Below, piece after piece: positions 16,073 to 23,806 of a DNA stretch of 34,238 nucleotides; the stretch's first letter is position 1, and every line of letters starts with the position of its first letter. The DNA comes from Arthrobacter oryzae (GTDB lineage Bacteria; Actinomycetota; Actinomycetes; Actinomycetales; Micrococcaceae), in NCBI RefSeq assembly GCF_030812315.1, contig NZ_JAUSSM010000023.1:1-34238 (forward strand), given 5' to 3'. Under the pieces are notes generated by a model. That model saw only the letters and a list, made by a program, of their open reading frames with translations. It was not told the DNA's origin and searched no databases. A program made the translations under genes and the position numbers.

Positions 16073-16548
16073 CGGCCGTGGCAATCCCGGTCCTCATCGT
16101 GATCGGGATGTTCGCGGTCACCTCTGCGGCGCTGGGTCAGAAGATGGAGAAACAATTTGTTTCCGCTCCGCAATGCGTGACCGAGGGCACCGACGAGCCC
16201 ATGGCCACCGCCGATCGTGAGTCCCAGCAGGCGTTCGATTCCATCAGTCACATCGGCCACTTTAAGGGTGGCGGCGGCATGAGTGGCGTCGCCGGCTGTA
16301 CCCGCTGGTTTGTGCTCTCAAAAGACGTCGATGTGCTGCAGCACTATCGGGCAGCGCTGCCAGCGGCAGGCTGGGAAGTGGTCGAGGATGACGGGCGCCA
16401 CCTGCGGGCGCACCTTGATGGCCGGGCGTTCGATGTGACGCCCTGCCCCGGAGGCGGTGTCGTCTGGGCCGGCAGCGACGACGACCCCTCATACGGACAG
16501 GGAAGGCCTGAGCTAGCGGGCACTGAAATTTGTCCACACGACCTCTAA
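16042..16548 (+). CDS. Membrane-anchored or secreted unknown protein with paired cysteines
   Basis: From ATG 16042 the product is about 168 residues: a short basic start, one membrane segment (LTAVAIPVLIVIGMFAVTSAA), then an outer domain. The outer part has four cysteines (APQCVTEG, VAGCTRWF, TPCPGG, EICPHDL) that could form two disulfides, and DVLQHYRAALPAAGWEV. The latter resembles small actinobacterial lipoprotein-like domains that compare an old and new state, but I cannot assign a function. It begins inside the preceding membrane-protein gene. Confidence 0.62.
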   Translation: MLSTRRWMRLTAVAIPVLIVIGMFAVTSAALGQKMEKQFVSAPQCVTEGTDEPMATADRESQQAFDSISHIGHFKGGGGMSGVAGCTRWFVLSKDVDVLQHYRAALPAAGWEVVEDDGRHLRAHLDGRAFDVTPCPGGGVVWAGSDDDPSYGQGRPELAGTEICPHDL

Positions 16549-16686
16549 AAACGGCGTTTCGGGCCGCCGGTCCTGTGAAAATCGACATTCCGAAAGCTCC
16601 ATCCGGAAACGATCCCGTTGGCAGGAACGCCCTCGGAAACCGACGGTCTGGGCCGCAAAGTCGTGTGGCCTGAAACAGAGAACTGC

Positions 16687-17013
16687 ATGAAGGATCCCGA
16701 TCCACTTTGTCTACCTGGTATCGATTCATTGGAATGGGAAATCGCCGAGCTGGCGAGTGACTCGGGGGAACTGCGTGAGTGGGACTTTTCATTCGCTCCG
16801 GACGAACTTCACAAGGCCAACATCCGTGGAGGCACCCATGACATCCGGTTTCCCGACGGATGTGCCTCGTCTTGGACGCTTAGAGCCCGGCACGTAATGA
16901 GCACAGCGGGATGGGGCACGAACGGAAGTCCGCCTGACAGGTCACGCCACAGCCATGACCAGTGCACGGGCTCTTTGCCGCTTCAGTGGAGGGCGGAGTT
17001 GGCAGTGCGTTAG
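16687..17013 (+). CDS. Possible unknown protein, doubtful and perhaps frameshifted
   Basis: The first 60 residues from ATG 16687 look protein-like (GIDSLEWEIAELASDSGELR). The last 40 (SRHSHDQCTGSLPLQWRAEL) do not, as if the frame is lost near 16860. The ribosome site is weak. It converges with and slightly overlaps the kinase-like gene at 17010. Without it, 16549-17009 would be gene-free. Confidence 0.27.
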   Translation: MKDPDPLCLPGIDSLEWEIAELASDSGELREWDFSFAPDELHKANIRGGTHDIRFPDGCASSWTLRARHVMSTAGWGTNGSPPDRSRHSHDQCTGSLPLQWRAELAVR

Positions 17014-17675
17014 GTGACCTCCGCGCATGCTGGTCCCGGCTGAGCGGTTACTACCTGGGTATTCGGATCGTGCTCCAGGGCCGGCCTTCCGGCCACGATC
17101 ACTGTAGCGCGCTCCCATGGCCGGTCTTCAAGCAGGAAGGGAATTTCCTGTTCTTCCCACTCCCTGTGCAGGTCTCGTTCTTCCTGGCCATCACGTGCCA
17201 GGAGACGACGCCGGGCTTCAAGGTTGTCGCACTGCACCCAGATTGAAGCGTCGATGAGGTCGGAGAGAGCTTGGCGTGATGATCCGCTCCCTTCCACCCA
17301 CACCACGGAACGCCCGGCGGGTAGAGCTATGGCACCTGAACGTTTTCGGGCCACCCAACCCGGCGGACGGTAATGGACTGCCTCGCCTTGGAGCAGGGGT
17401 TCGAGGACGCCGTCACGGAGCTCATTGGCCCAGTCAAAAAACGAGAGATGCCACGCTACATCGTCCGTATGAACGACAGCTGAGTCCGGCACTCGAGCCA
17501 GGAGGCGCTCGACCAGCGTGGTCTTGCCTGCCCCGCTCCTTCCATCCACTGCCACAATCCAAGGGCGGTTCGGACGTTGTCCTGCCGCCGGCAGTAGCCG
17601 CCGTACCAAGCCTTCCAGTGACTCGGCTTGCCAGGGTCCCGCATCGGGTTCGCCGACTTCAGGTTTCATATCCAT
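17010..17675 (-). CDS. Uridine-kinase-like P-loop NTPase
   Basis: The 221-residue protein has a Walker A motif VDGRSGAGKTTLVERL after a strand, VVHTDDVAWHLSFFDW (the Asp-containing substrate-binding strand typical of uridine kinase/phosphoribulokinase-like proteins), YRPPGW, and VWVEGSGSSRQAL for the Walker B region. It lacks a long lid, so the substrate is uncertain; nucleosides are usual in the family. ATG 17675 is preceded by GAGG. It reads divergently from the unknown gene at 17739. Confidence 0.82.
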   Translation of the reverse strand: MDMKPEVGEPDAGPWQAESLEGLVRRLLPAAGQRPNRPWIVAVDGRSGAGKTTLVERLLARVPDSAVVHTDDVAWHLSFFDWANELRDGVLEPLLQGEAVHYRPPGWVARKRSGAIALPAGRSVVWVEGSGSSRQALSDLIDASIWVQCDNLEARRRLLARDGQEERDLHREWEEQEIPFLLEDRPWERATVIVAGRPALEHDPNTQVVTAQPGPACAEVT

Positions 17676-17738
17676 GGTTACCTCGACTTCGATTATCGGT
17701 CCCGTCCAAAGCTCCGGTATGGAGTCGCGAGAGTTGCC

Positions 17739-18041
17739 GTGTTTAGCGCAAGCTACATTGGCACATGGGTGACGCTGCCCTGGAACCGATTCTGGATGGA
17801 AGCTCTCCCCGATGAGATCTGGGAAGGGGCCGTCCTACTGCTCTCGCCCGATCCTGTGCAGATACAGGTTCGCAGCCCGTGGCCGTCCGTCTACCACCTG
17901 AGTGCTCGGGACTACCATGGCTTCGCGCCTGCAGCCGCTTGGGCTGACTTCGACAGGTATCGCCGCTGGTACCACAGGTCGGGTCTTGGGCCCCAAAATA
18001 ACGAGTGTCCAGCGCCGTCACCTGCAAGAAAACCTCAATAG
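17739..18041 (+). CDS. Unknown protein (about 100 aa)
   Basis: The reading frame is protein-like and rich in aromatic residues: TWVTLPWNRFWMEALPDEIW, LLLSPDPVQIQV, and WADFDRYRRWYHR. No membrane helix or known motif was identified. The start is uncertain. GTG 17739 follows GGAG and CGAGAG stretches and leaves a 63-nt divergent promoter region before 17675. Confidence 0.5.
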   Translation: MFSASYIGTWVTLPWNRFWMEALPDEIWEGAVLLLSPDPVQIQVRSPWPSVYHLSARDYHGFAPAAAWADFDRYRRWYHRSGLGPQNNECPAPSPARKPQ

Positions 18042-18076
18042 AACAGGGAGTGAAGCACTAATTCCAGGTGCCGGTA

Positions 18077-18277
18077 TTACTCCGCGCTACGATCGATTCG
18101 CGATGTCTGGATTCCGTGCAGAAACTTCAACAACGCCACCAGGGCGGCTACCACGAGAACAATCCCGGACACTATGCCCCAGGTTGATTCGCCACGTGTT
18201 GAACTGAAGATATAGATGGAATAGGAGCCAAGAATTAGGGCGAGCAAAAGCCAGATCGTTGCCGAGTTACGTTTCAA
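18077..18277 (-). CDS. Small two-helix membrane protein (66 aa)
   Basis: The TTG start at 18277 has AGGAG at ideal distance. Two hydrophobic segments are clear (residues 7-27 and 32-53). It is the last gene of the minus-strand ABC-transporter operon and follows the second permease by 28 nt. By position it could be an immunity or accessory membrane protein; function unknown. Confidence 0.62.
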   Translation of the reverse strand: MKRNSATIWLLLALILGSYSIYIFSSTRGESTWGIVSGIVLVVAALVALLKFLHGIQTSRIDRSAE

Positions 18278-18305
18278 AATGGACTCCTAAGACTAGGGTG
18301 AACGG

Positions 18306-18774
18306 TCATGACAGATCACGCTTTGAAAACAGCCAGTACGCCGCTCCGAGCGCGCATGCAAGCCAAACGACTGTACCAGCCAGGGAATTGAATTTCAGGT
18401 CAGCCGCAGCTCCGTGGTTTGCCCAATCCCTTGCCAGAATTGGAAACAGGACCCTCCCGAAATCGCCAAGACGATCTGCAAGTGCCTCTGGTCGGACCAG
18501 GCTTAGCGGAACAATAAACAGGCTCACAAGATGACTGAGGTAAATGAAAACGACCCGATTACCGCAGCAACCATGAACATGAGCGACAAGGCGGTTTCCA
18601 GTAGGACTCGGCCGGTTTCCGGTGCCGCGCCTTGGCCTGACTGGCTACTCCCCACGGAAGTGGAGACGATCAACGCGGCAATCAGGCCAGTGACGAGCAG
18701 CCCCCTGCGGCCGCTCCCCTCCACAGCCAGGGCCTTTGCACGTCGGCCAGAAACGCCGACGTGATTGCGACCAA
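18306..18774 (-). pseudogene. Second ABC-2-type permease/membrane protein, split by two single-base shifts
   Basis: Three pieces in three frames together read as one membrane protein of about 156 residues. Piece 1 starts at TTG 18774 (GGAG upstream) as MVAITSAFLADVQRPWLWRG. Piece 2 runs from about 18690 through LLVTGLIAALIVSTS and LMFMVAAVIGS to a stop at 18524. Piece 3 starts near 18540 with the helix YLSHLVSLFIVPLSLV and ends GAAYWLFSKRDLS. The breaks fall at a GGGGG run (about 18700) and a TTTT run (about 18545); one extra base in each restores the frame. LFSKRD endings are typical of ABC-2 permeases. The shifts may be decay or sequence error. Confidence 0.6.
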
Positions 18775-18775
18775 T

Positions 18776-19525
18776 TTAGAACTCCGTCTTTCGCCAGAGT
18801 CCACAAGACGAGAGCCCCCGCTGCAGCAAGCTATGCGAGCGAGACCGCAAATGAGGGCAGTGGATCCAGGAGGCCATCAATTGGAGTGACGCGATTCCTG
18901 CCAAGGCGCCGGAGGGAAGCCAGCGGCCAAATTCAGGAAAGTTTGCGATCAGCGGAAGTTCCAAGGCAAGCGGAATCAGCATCGTGAATATTGTTGTTGC
19001 ATAGTAGTGCTTGATAGTCCAGCCCACCGAGCAACCCCACAATGAACCGATGGATGAGGTGAGGAAGATTCCCAGCAAAGGTGCCCAAGAAACGCTGCCG
19101 ATCAACTGCGCGCGTAGCTCAGGTGATGCCGTTATCGCCAGAATGCCGACCCACAATGCTATTCCTGTGCCTGCTGTAATCAGCTCGACAACCAGGGCTG
19201 CAAAATACTTGCCGCTGACTACCTGATGCACACCCGAAATGACCACGTTACGACGAAGCGTCCGGTAGTAGTACTCCCGCGTCACGGTGTAGCTCCCGGC
19301 AAAAGTGGCAACCACGGCGATCGTTGCGGCCAAGGCCCAGAACGTCTGCACATTTTCGATCGTTGACAGCCGGGCCGAATTGCCGGGCCAGCCGAGGAAA
19401 TTTGCAACGAACCACGGCACGAGGGCAGAGAAGGCTACGACGCCCAGAGCCGAGTATCCGCTGAAATACCTCAGCAACTCCGACGTTAAACCGCCGTTGA
19501 ATGGGGTGTGCACTTTGTCCGTCAT
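18776..19525 (-). CDS. ABC-2-type permease subunit, C-terminus suspicious
   Basis: The 249-residue product shows about five membrane helices: SGYSALGVVAFSALVPWFV, FWALAATIAVVATFAGSYTV, YFAALVVELITAGTGIALWV, WAPLLGIFLTSSIGSLWG and TTIFTMLIPLALEL. The motif TVTREYYYRTLRRNVVISGV is typical of ABC-2 permeases of the peptide-export/immunity type. The last 30 residues (WIHCPHLRSRSHS onward) are hydrophilic. Another frame there would give a proper final helix (LAAAGALVLWTLAKD) but contains a TAG, so the end may be frameshifted and mutated. The ATG overlaps the ATPase stop (ATGA), so it is the partner of that ATPase. Confidence 0.75.
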   Translation of the reverse strand: MTDKVHTPFNGGLTSELLRYFSGYSALGVVAFSALVPWFVANFLGWPGNSARLSTIENVQTFWALAATIAVVATFAGSYTVTREYYYRTLRRNVVISGVHQVVSGKYFAALVVELITAGTGIALWVGILAITASPELRAQLIGSVSWAPLLGIFLTSSIGSLWGCSVGWTIKHYYATTIFTMLIPLALELPLIANFPEFGRWLPSGALAGIASLQLMASWIHCPHLRSRSHSLLQRGLSSCGLWRKTEF

Positions 19526-20232
19526 CGGGCCCCCTCAAGAATTCTGAAGTACGCGTCTTCGAGGCTTCCGCTGCCAAAGGCCATTGCTTCCTCAAGGGAT
19601 CCATGGAATAGCATTCGCTGCTTCATGATCACCACCTCATCGGCTATCTGTTGCAGTTCTGAGAGCTGGTGGCTAGAGACCAGCTCGCTCCCTCCGGATT
19701 CGGCGAACTCTCGCAGGAAGGTTCGTAGCCACTGGATTCCGTCGGGGTCCAAGCCGTTCGCGGGTTCATCAAGGATCAGGAGGGAAGGGCTGCCGATGAC
19801 AGCTGATGCGATTCCCAGGCGCTGTTTCATCCCGAGTGAGTAGTCGCGGATCTTCTTTTCGGCGTTGTCGACCAGATCGACCTGTTCCAGGACCCGATCG
19901 ATACTGTCGGGTCTGGTCCCTGCGGCGAGCTGACATATTTTCAGGTGACGACGTCCGGTGAGGCCTGGCTCGAAGTCCATCCCGTCCAGATGGACTCCTA
20001 CTTTAGTAGCTGGTCTGGTCAGGGACCGGTAGTTGCTTCCGAATACCGTGGCACGCCCTGTTGATGGTTCCAGCAGGCCTGTTAGGCCGGCGAGAGCGGT
20101 ACTCTTGCCGGCCCCGTTGGGTCCAATCAGCCCGACGATGCTTCCCGCTGGGACATCGAAGGTCAGGTCTTCGACGGCGAAGATGTCGCCTCGTTTCTTG
20201 CTGAATCGGTCAAAACTGGCGTGGACAGTCAT
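19522..20232 (-). CDS. ABC transporter ATP-binding protein
   Basis: The 236-residue ATPase is complete: Walker A GPNGAGKST, Q-loop region VGVHLDGMDFEPGLTG, signature YSLGMKQRLG, Walker B LLILDEPANGLDPDG and the switch His in LVSSHQLSEL. This type (CcmA/YydI-like) powers small-molecule or peptide export or self-protection. It overlaps the preceding adaptor gene and the following permease gene by 4 nt each, so the whole operon is translationally coupled. Confidence 0.93.
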   Translation of the reverse strand: MTVHASFDRFSKKRGDIFAVEDLTFDVPAGSIVGLIGPNGAGKSTALAGLTGLLEPSTGRATVFGSNYRSLTRPATKVGVHLDGMDFEPGLTGRRHLKICQLAAGTRPDSIDRVLEQVDLVDNAEKKIRDYSLGMKQRLGIASAVIGSPSLLILDEPANGLDPDGIQWLRTFLREFAESGGSELVSSHQLSELQQIADEVVIMKQRMLFHGSLEEAMAFGSGSLEDAYFRILEGAR

Positions 20233-21157
20233 TCATTCCCTTTCGTGGGATCGGTGCTGGATTGCAGGGGCCGCCCGGGCCACAGCGGTGAATTCGCAGT
20301 TGAATTCCATAGCCATTGCCCTAGGCTGGTCGCGTTCTGTGTCGATATTTCGGCTCGTCCTGAGGTTGCGATGGGGCCCGCGTGTTCAAGGTCTCCGGGA
20401 TAAGCGCGAAAAGAGACATCCGTGCCCGGGTAAGTTACGGCCACGATGGACTGCAGGGGCGCTGTCGACTCCGACGGAGGGCTGGTTCCGATAGTGGCTC
20501 GGGCCACGAGTTCATGAAAAAACATGCCTTGTGACGTGAGCGCTACATGATCACCCGGATTGACCTGGCTGGAGGATTCGATGGGTGTAACGATCCTCAA
20601 TTCCCCTGCGCTGTATGTGTAACCTGCCACGACGACCGACTTCACGGGATAGAGGGCAAGTGTTCCGGCTACTGCAGTCGCGCCGGCGAGCAGCACCAAT
20701 GTGCGGCGCCAGGACGGCACCTTTTGTTCCCGCTACAGATGCTACGGCCGGTCGGAAAAGCCTAAGGAACGCCGTTGGATTAAAGAGTGTGACTTGCACG
20801 GTCAGGGGCGCCCTGAATTGGATGCGACGGCCGTCCGAGGAAGGGCCGGTGACGTCGAAAAGCGCCTGTGGGCGCCAGTTGTTCCGCGATGCCTCGAACG
20901 ACCGGAGCCGTCCAGGGGCTGCCAAGGAGTTGGGCTACCTCCTCCGCGCTTCTTTCACCGTCGAGGGTCTTGAGAACGCTGGCGACATCAGCTGAGATCT
21001 TTGCCTTGGGTACACCGTTCAGGGCAAGAATCCAGTGTTCATTCGCATGAGTTGGCTCGTCGACGGACGCGAACGGCGAGAGTTGCAAGGGCCACCGCAA
21101 GTCGAGGTTCGCTTTGCCTGTCCGGCCAGCCACGCCACGATGCTGTTTGTTAGTCAT
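20229..21157 (-). pseudogene. RRE/winged-helix + TM + adaptor protein resembling YydH without its protease; two +1 shifts
   Basis: Three overlapping frames join into one protein of about 309 residues if one base is removed from TTTT (plus-strand A-run 20858-20861) and one from AAAA (near 20722-20725). Part 1 (from 21157) has HWILALNGVPKAKISADVAS and LDGERSAEEVAQLL, like the PqqD/RRE-type winged helix at the N-terminus of YydH-like M50 proteins. Part 2 has GRRIQFRAPLTVQ and LFNPTAFLRLFRPA, typical of the segment just before their membrane domain. Part 3 has one helix (LVLLAGATAVAGTLALYPV) and a beta-rich outer domain ending SLGQWLWNS, like an HlyD-type adaptor. The HExxH protease block normally in between is absent. 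It overlaps its neighbours at both ends as ATGA. Confidence 0.6.
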
Positions 21158-21327
21158 ATGAGCGGGTGGGGGGTTCGGAGAACTGTGGAGCTCGGTTTCG
21201 AGCTATCGCCGTTGTAGAGGTCATGCTGCGCAGAAAGTTCCTTTGATTCATCCATTGTCAGCTGCACCGTTCCCAGGTCGACCCACATACGACCCGATCC
21301 AAAGCCCAATTTGTGGACATTGTCCAC
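21154..21327 (-). CDS. Short peptide (about 57 aa) leading the ABC-transporter operon; possible precursor peptide
   Basis: The frame starts at GTG 21327 with AGAAAGGCGG just upstream; a longer TTG start at 21360 is possible. The product begins MDNVHKLGFGSGRMWVDL and ends SSTVLRTPHPLI. Its stop overlaps the ATG of the RRE/YydH-like gene (ATGA), so it is translated with the operon. In the yyd operon of Bacillus a short precursor peptide precedes the maturation and export genes, and this ORF is in the equivalent place. It has no similarity to YydF that I can see, has no cysteine, and may instead be a degraded coding remnant. Confidence 0.45.
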   Translation of the reverse strand: MDNVHKLGFGSGRMWVDLGTVQLTMDESKELSAQHDLYNGDSSKPSSTVLRTPHPLI

Positions 21328-21328
21328 A
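21312..21328. promoter_or_regulatory. 17-bp perfect palindrome over the start of the short peptide gene
   Basis: TGTGGACATTGTCCACA has two 8-bp arms around a single central T. It covers the proposed GTG start codon. It could be a repressor operator; coincidence is possible. Confidence 0.35.
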
Positions 21329-21360
21329 CCGCCTTTCTGACAGATTTTGAGCGACTCCAA

Positions 21361-21678
21361 TCGACTGCCGTGCCTCCGTTTAGGAGGCGCGGCAGTTCTC
21401 TGTGGTGCCGAACGCGCTTTCGGTCAGCGCTGCCAGCCGCTGCGAGTCCGCAGTGCCGCGCAGCCGAAGACGACGTCGCAGCCTTGTGCCAAGTGGAGTA
21501 GCGGCTGGCGGAGAGTGTTCCGATTCCTGCCTGACCGAAGCGGATGCCGATGGTGTGCTGGCGGCGCACCGTGTCGGCGGATTCAACGAATCTGCGGTGC
21601 TCGAGGCCTGGGTCGCCGGGTCGATTGGAACCTTCGTCGGCTCACCGACAAAGGTACTGCCTTCGGTAAACCCGTCCT
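21361..21678. other. Gene-free spacer between the two minus-strand operons
   Basis: 318 nt without a convincing gene. It contains the strong hairpin at 21364-21396 and must hold the promoter of the ABC operon unless transcription reads through from the upstream operon. Confidence 0.5.
21364..21396 (-). terminator. 14-bp hairpin between the oxygenase operon and the ABC operon
   Basis: The arms 21364-21377 and 21383-21396 pair with a single G-T wobble around a 5-nt loop. It lies 283 nt downstream of the ferredoxin-like gene and just before the ABC operon, so it may terminate or attenuate read-through. No T-tract on the minus strand. Confidence 0.5.
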
Positions 21679-22608
21679 TTAGACTCCGCGAATCGAAATG
21701 AGCTCGTAGACCAGGGCGGAGCTCATCGCCGGCCCGCGGCAGGTCAGTTGGCATGGCGTAGCGCGCCGGGCCTGCAGTTCGACGTCGACACGCGCCGGGT
21801 GAGGCGGGCGGCCGGTGAGGCGCATCCGCCAGTGATCGCCGTCGCGGGAGGTCTCGACCACCCTGTAGTCATTCCGGCCGGCCGGGCCGAAACGTCTGAG
21901 CGTGGCCGCGACAGCGGTCTGCTGTGCTGGGAAGAGATCCGTGTATCCGCGCAAATATTCCGCGTTGATACGGTCGGCGAGGTGCTCTTTGATGGTGGCG
22001 ACGGACGACTCCACGTCCAGATTCCCGTAATAGACGCCGTCGGGTGCAACCACGACGTTGGCTGCGAACCTGTCACCGCCTACATGCGAACATTCCCACA
22101 CCAGCTCCGGCCACCGCTCACTCAGCGCACGTCCCACGGGCCGTCCCCACACGGCACAGCATTGGTCATGTCGACTGTGAGTGCATACCAGGATGACGGG
22201 CGGATAGCCGAGCGTTCCGGGGAGGCTGAGGGCTCTGGCGATCTCCGCCAGATCCTCGTCCTTGCCCCACCTTCCCCATTGCTGACGATAGGCGCCCGTA
22301 TCCTCATGGTGCAGTACTGCCCAATGGCTCTGACCCTCACGGCGGCGGGGGCCGGGCCGTCTAACCAGTAGCACCCGCGCCCGCGCCGCCTTCGCGGCGG
22401 AGAGCACGAGTTCTTTGGTCTCAGGCTCGAGACCAAGCCCTTCGAAGCCATTGAGAGGCCACCCGCCCCGGTACTCGATGAGGACCCAGACGACGCCGTG
22501 CGACGCTGTGCCTGCAATCGGGTCGCCGCGCAACCGGGCGCCTTCAGAGCAGAAGAAGCGCTCCGTGGCCGCCACTGTGGCGAAGTCACTGTCTAGATTA
22601 CTGTTCAA
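21679..22608 (-). CDS. Sucrase/ferredoxin-like family protein (thioredoxin-like [2Fe-2S] ferredoxin)
   Basis: The product of about 309 residues shows the family signatures: RFFCSEGARLRGDPIAGTA near the N-terminus (C20), GYPPVILVCTHSRHDQCCAVWG (C142, C150, C151) and WECSHVGGDRFAANVVVAP (C173, H175) in the thioredoxin-like ferredoxin half, then GVYYGNLD. The C-x-H-x4-CC cluster with the later C-S-H is where the family binds an iron-sulfur cluster. The TTG at 22608 overlaps the oxygenase stop by 11 nt and gives a normal family start; longer frames to 22665 would intrude far into the oxygenase gene. It is probably an electron carrier for the operon (inference). Confidence 0.85.
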   Translation of the reverse strand: MNSNLDSDFATVAATERFFCSEGARLRGDPIAGTASHGVVWVLIEYRGGWPLNGFEGLGLEPETKELVLSAAKAARARVLLVRRPGPRRREGQSHWAVLHHEDTGAYRQQWGRWGKDEDLAEIARALSLPGTLGYPPVILVCTHSRHDQCCAVWGRPVGRALSERWPELVWECSHVGGDRFAANVVVAPDGVYYGNLDVESSVATIKEHLADRINAEYLRGYTDLFPAQQTAVAATLRRFGPAGRNDYRVVETSRDGDHWRMRLTGRPPHPARVDVELQARRATPCQLTCRGPAMSSALVYELISIRGV

Positions 22609-23803
22609 CGGGAACGAGGACCCCCGCGCGCAACAGTCTTTCAACGAGTTCGACGCCGAGATCACTCGCGGTGTGAATCTCCCCGTCGAGCAGGCGCGTT
22701 ATAGAAGGCAGATCGGTCGCTGGGAAGTCGAGCCAACCCACGCGCGTGGTAAGGCGCAATCCCTCTAGCCGTGCTTCCAGTGCATCGCGAAGCCGGACCA
22801 CAGACTCGGGGCTTAGGCCGTCGACAGCCGCGAGCTGGGCCAGCGGTCCCAGCGGTGCCGGGCGGCCCTGTCCTCGCCGGGTGCGGTGGAACAAAGAGCT
22901 GGTTTCAGCCTCAACGACAGCAGCGGCGAGGCGCTCACGGACGACGTCGATCTCCCCGTTTGGTCCGTCGACGCCCAATGGCAATGTATGGCGCATCTCG
23001 GGATCGTCGCACAGCGCTGCGAGTGCGGCCTGGGCGAGCTGTTCGGCCAATGCGTAGCGGGTCCAACTGTGGATTCCAAGCGTGAGGTGGATGGAGACCT
23101 CGCCCTGCGCCTGGGCGGCATGCAACCAGCCACGCGGCAGGTAAAGGACATCCCCTGGCTCGAGCACCGTGTTGATGTAGGCCTCGCCTTTCGCGGCCTC
23201 GGCCACGGTGGAGCGGCGATCGGTCCAGGGTTGATCACGCAACGGGTCCGTGTGAACCGGCTCATGGATGATCCAGCGCTTTGTCCCCTCGATCTGCAGG
23301 ACGAAGACGTCGTGCACGTCGTAGTGATCGTCGAACCCACGGTTCTGAGGCGGCGTGATGTAGGCATTGGCCTGCACCGGATGTCCGAGCTCGGTACTTA
23401 GCCTGCTGCTGAAGTCCGTGACAGGCTCCCATGTGCGGTGCAGTGCCTGCAGCACGAGCGTGGCACCGTCCGCGAATTTGCGCCAAAGCGCTGTGTCGTC
23501 GAGCTGGTCAGAGATGGTGGCGCCGACGCCGGCGGGAGAGGTGAATGATGAGTCCGGAAATGTAGAGCCGCCCTTGGCAACGCGGAGAAAAGGTGTGCGC
23601 AGTCCACGGCGCGAGATCAGTTCGTCGACGGCCTCGGCAGAGAACAGGTCGGAGAAGTCGCTTGCGCCACGCGTGAGCAGCGCCGTGCGCCCCCAGACGT
23701 CGTCGGCGAACCTCTCCCGGCCAATCTTAATCAGGCGTGTCTCCAGGACCCCGCCGCTTTCCAAGGCGTCGGGGTCCTGAAAGTCCGTGCGGGTGGTGCT
23801 CAA
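22598..23803 (-). CDS. JmjC/cupin Fe(II)/2-oxoglutarate oxygenase (ribosomal-oxygenase-like)
   Basis: The 401-residue protein matches the NO66/MINA/YcfD-type cupin_4 family, which hydroxylates His or Arg side chains of proteins. Iron ligands are visible: H160 and D162 in DDHYDVHDVFVLQIEG, and H228 in LEPGDVLYLPRGWLHAAQA. KRWIIHEP supplies the usual cofactor region. The C-terminal third is a winged-helix-like domain as in ribosomal oxygenases. It starts at TTG 23803, 3 nt after the stop of the D-[G/S]-G-A repeat protein and with no strong ribosome site of its own, so its translation is coupled to that gene. The repeat protein is therefore its likeliest substrate (inference). Confidence 0.88.
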   Translation of the reverse strand: MSTTRTDFQDPDALESGGVLETRLIKIGRERFADDVWGRTALLTRGASDFSDLFSAEAVDELISRRGLRTPFLRVAKGGSTFPDSSFTSPAGVGATISDQLDDTALWRKFADGATLVLQALHRTWEPVTDFSSRLSTELGHPVQANAYITPPQNRGFDDHYDVHDVFVLQIEGTKRWIIHEPVHTDPLRDQPWTDRRSTVAEAAKGEAYINTVLEPGDVLYLPRGWLHAAQAQGEVSIHLTLGIHSWTRYALAEQLAQAALAALCDDPEMRHTLPLGVDGPNGEIDVVRERLAAAVVEAETSSLFHRTRRGQGRPAPLGPLAQLAAVDGLSPESVVRLRDALEARLEGLRLTTRVGWLDFPATDLPSITRLLDGEIHTASDLGVELVERLLRAGVLVPVEQ

Positions 23804-23806
23804 AAT

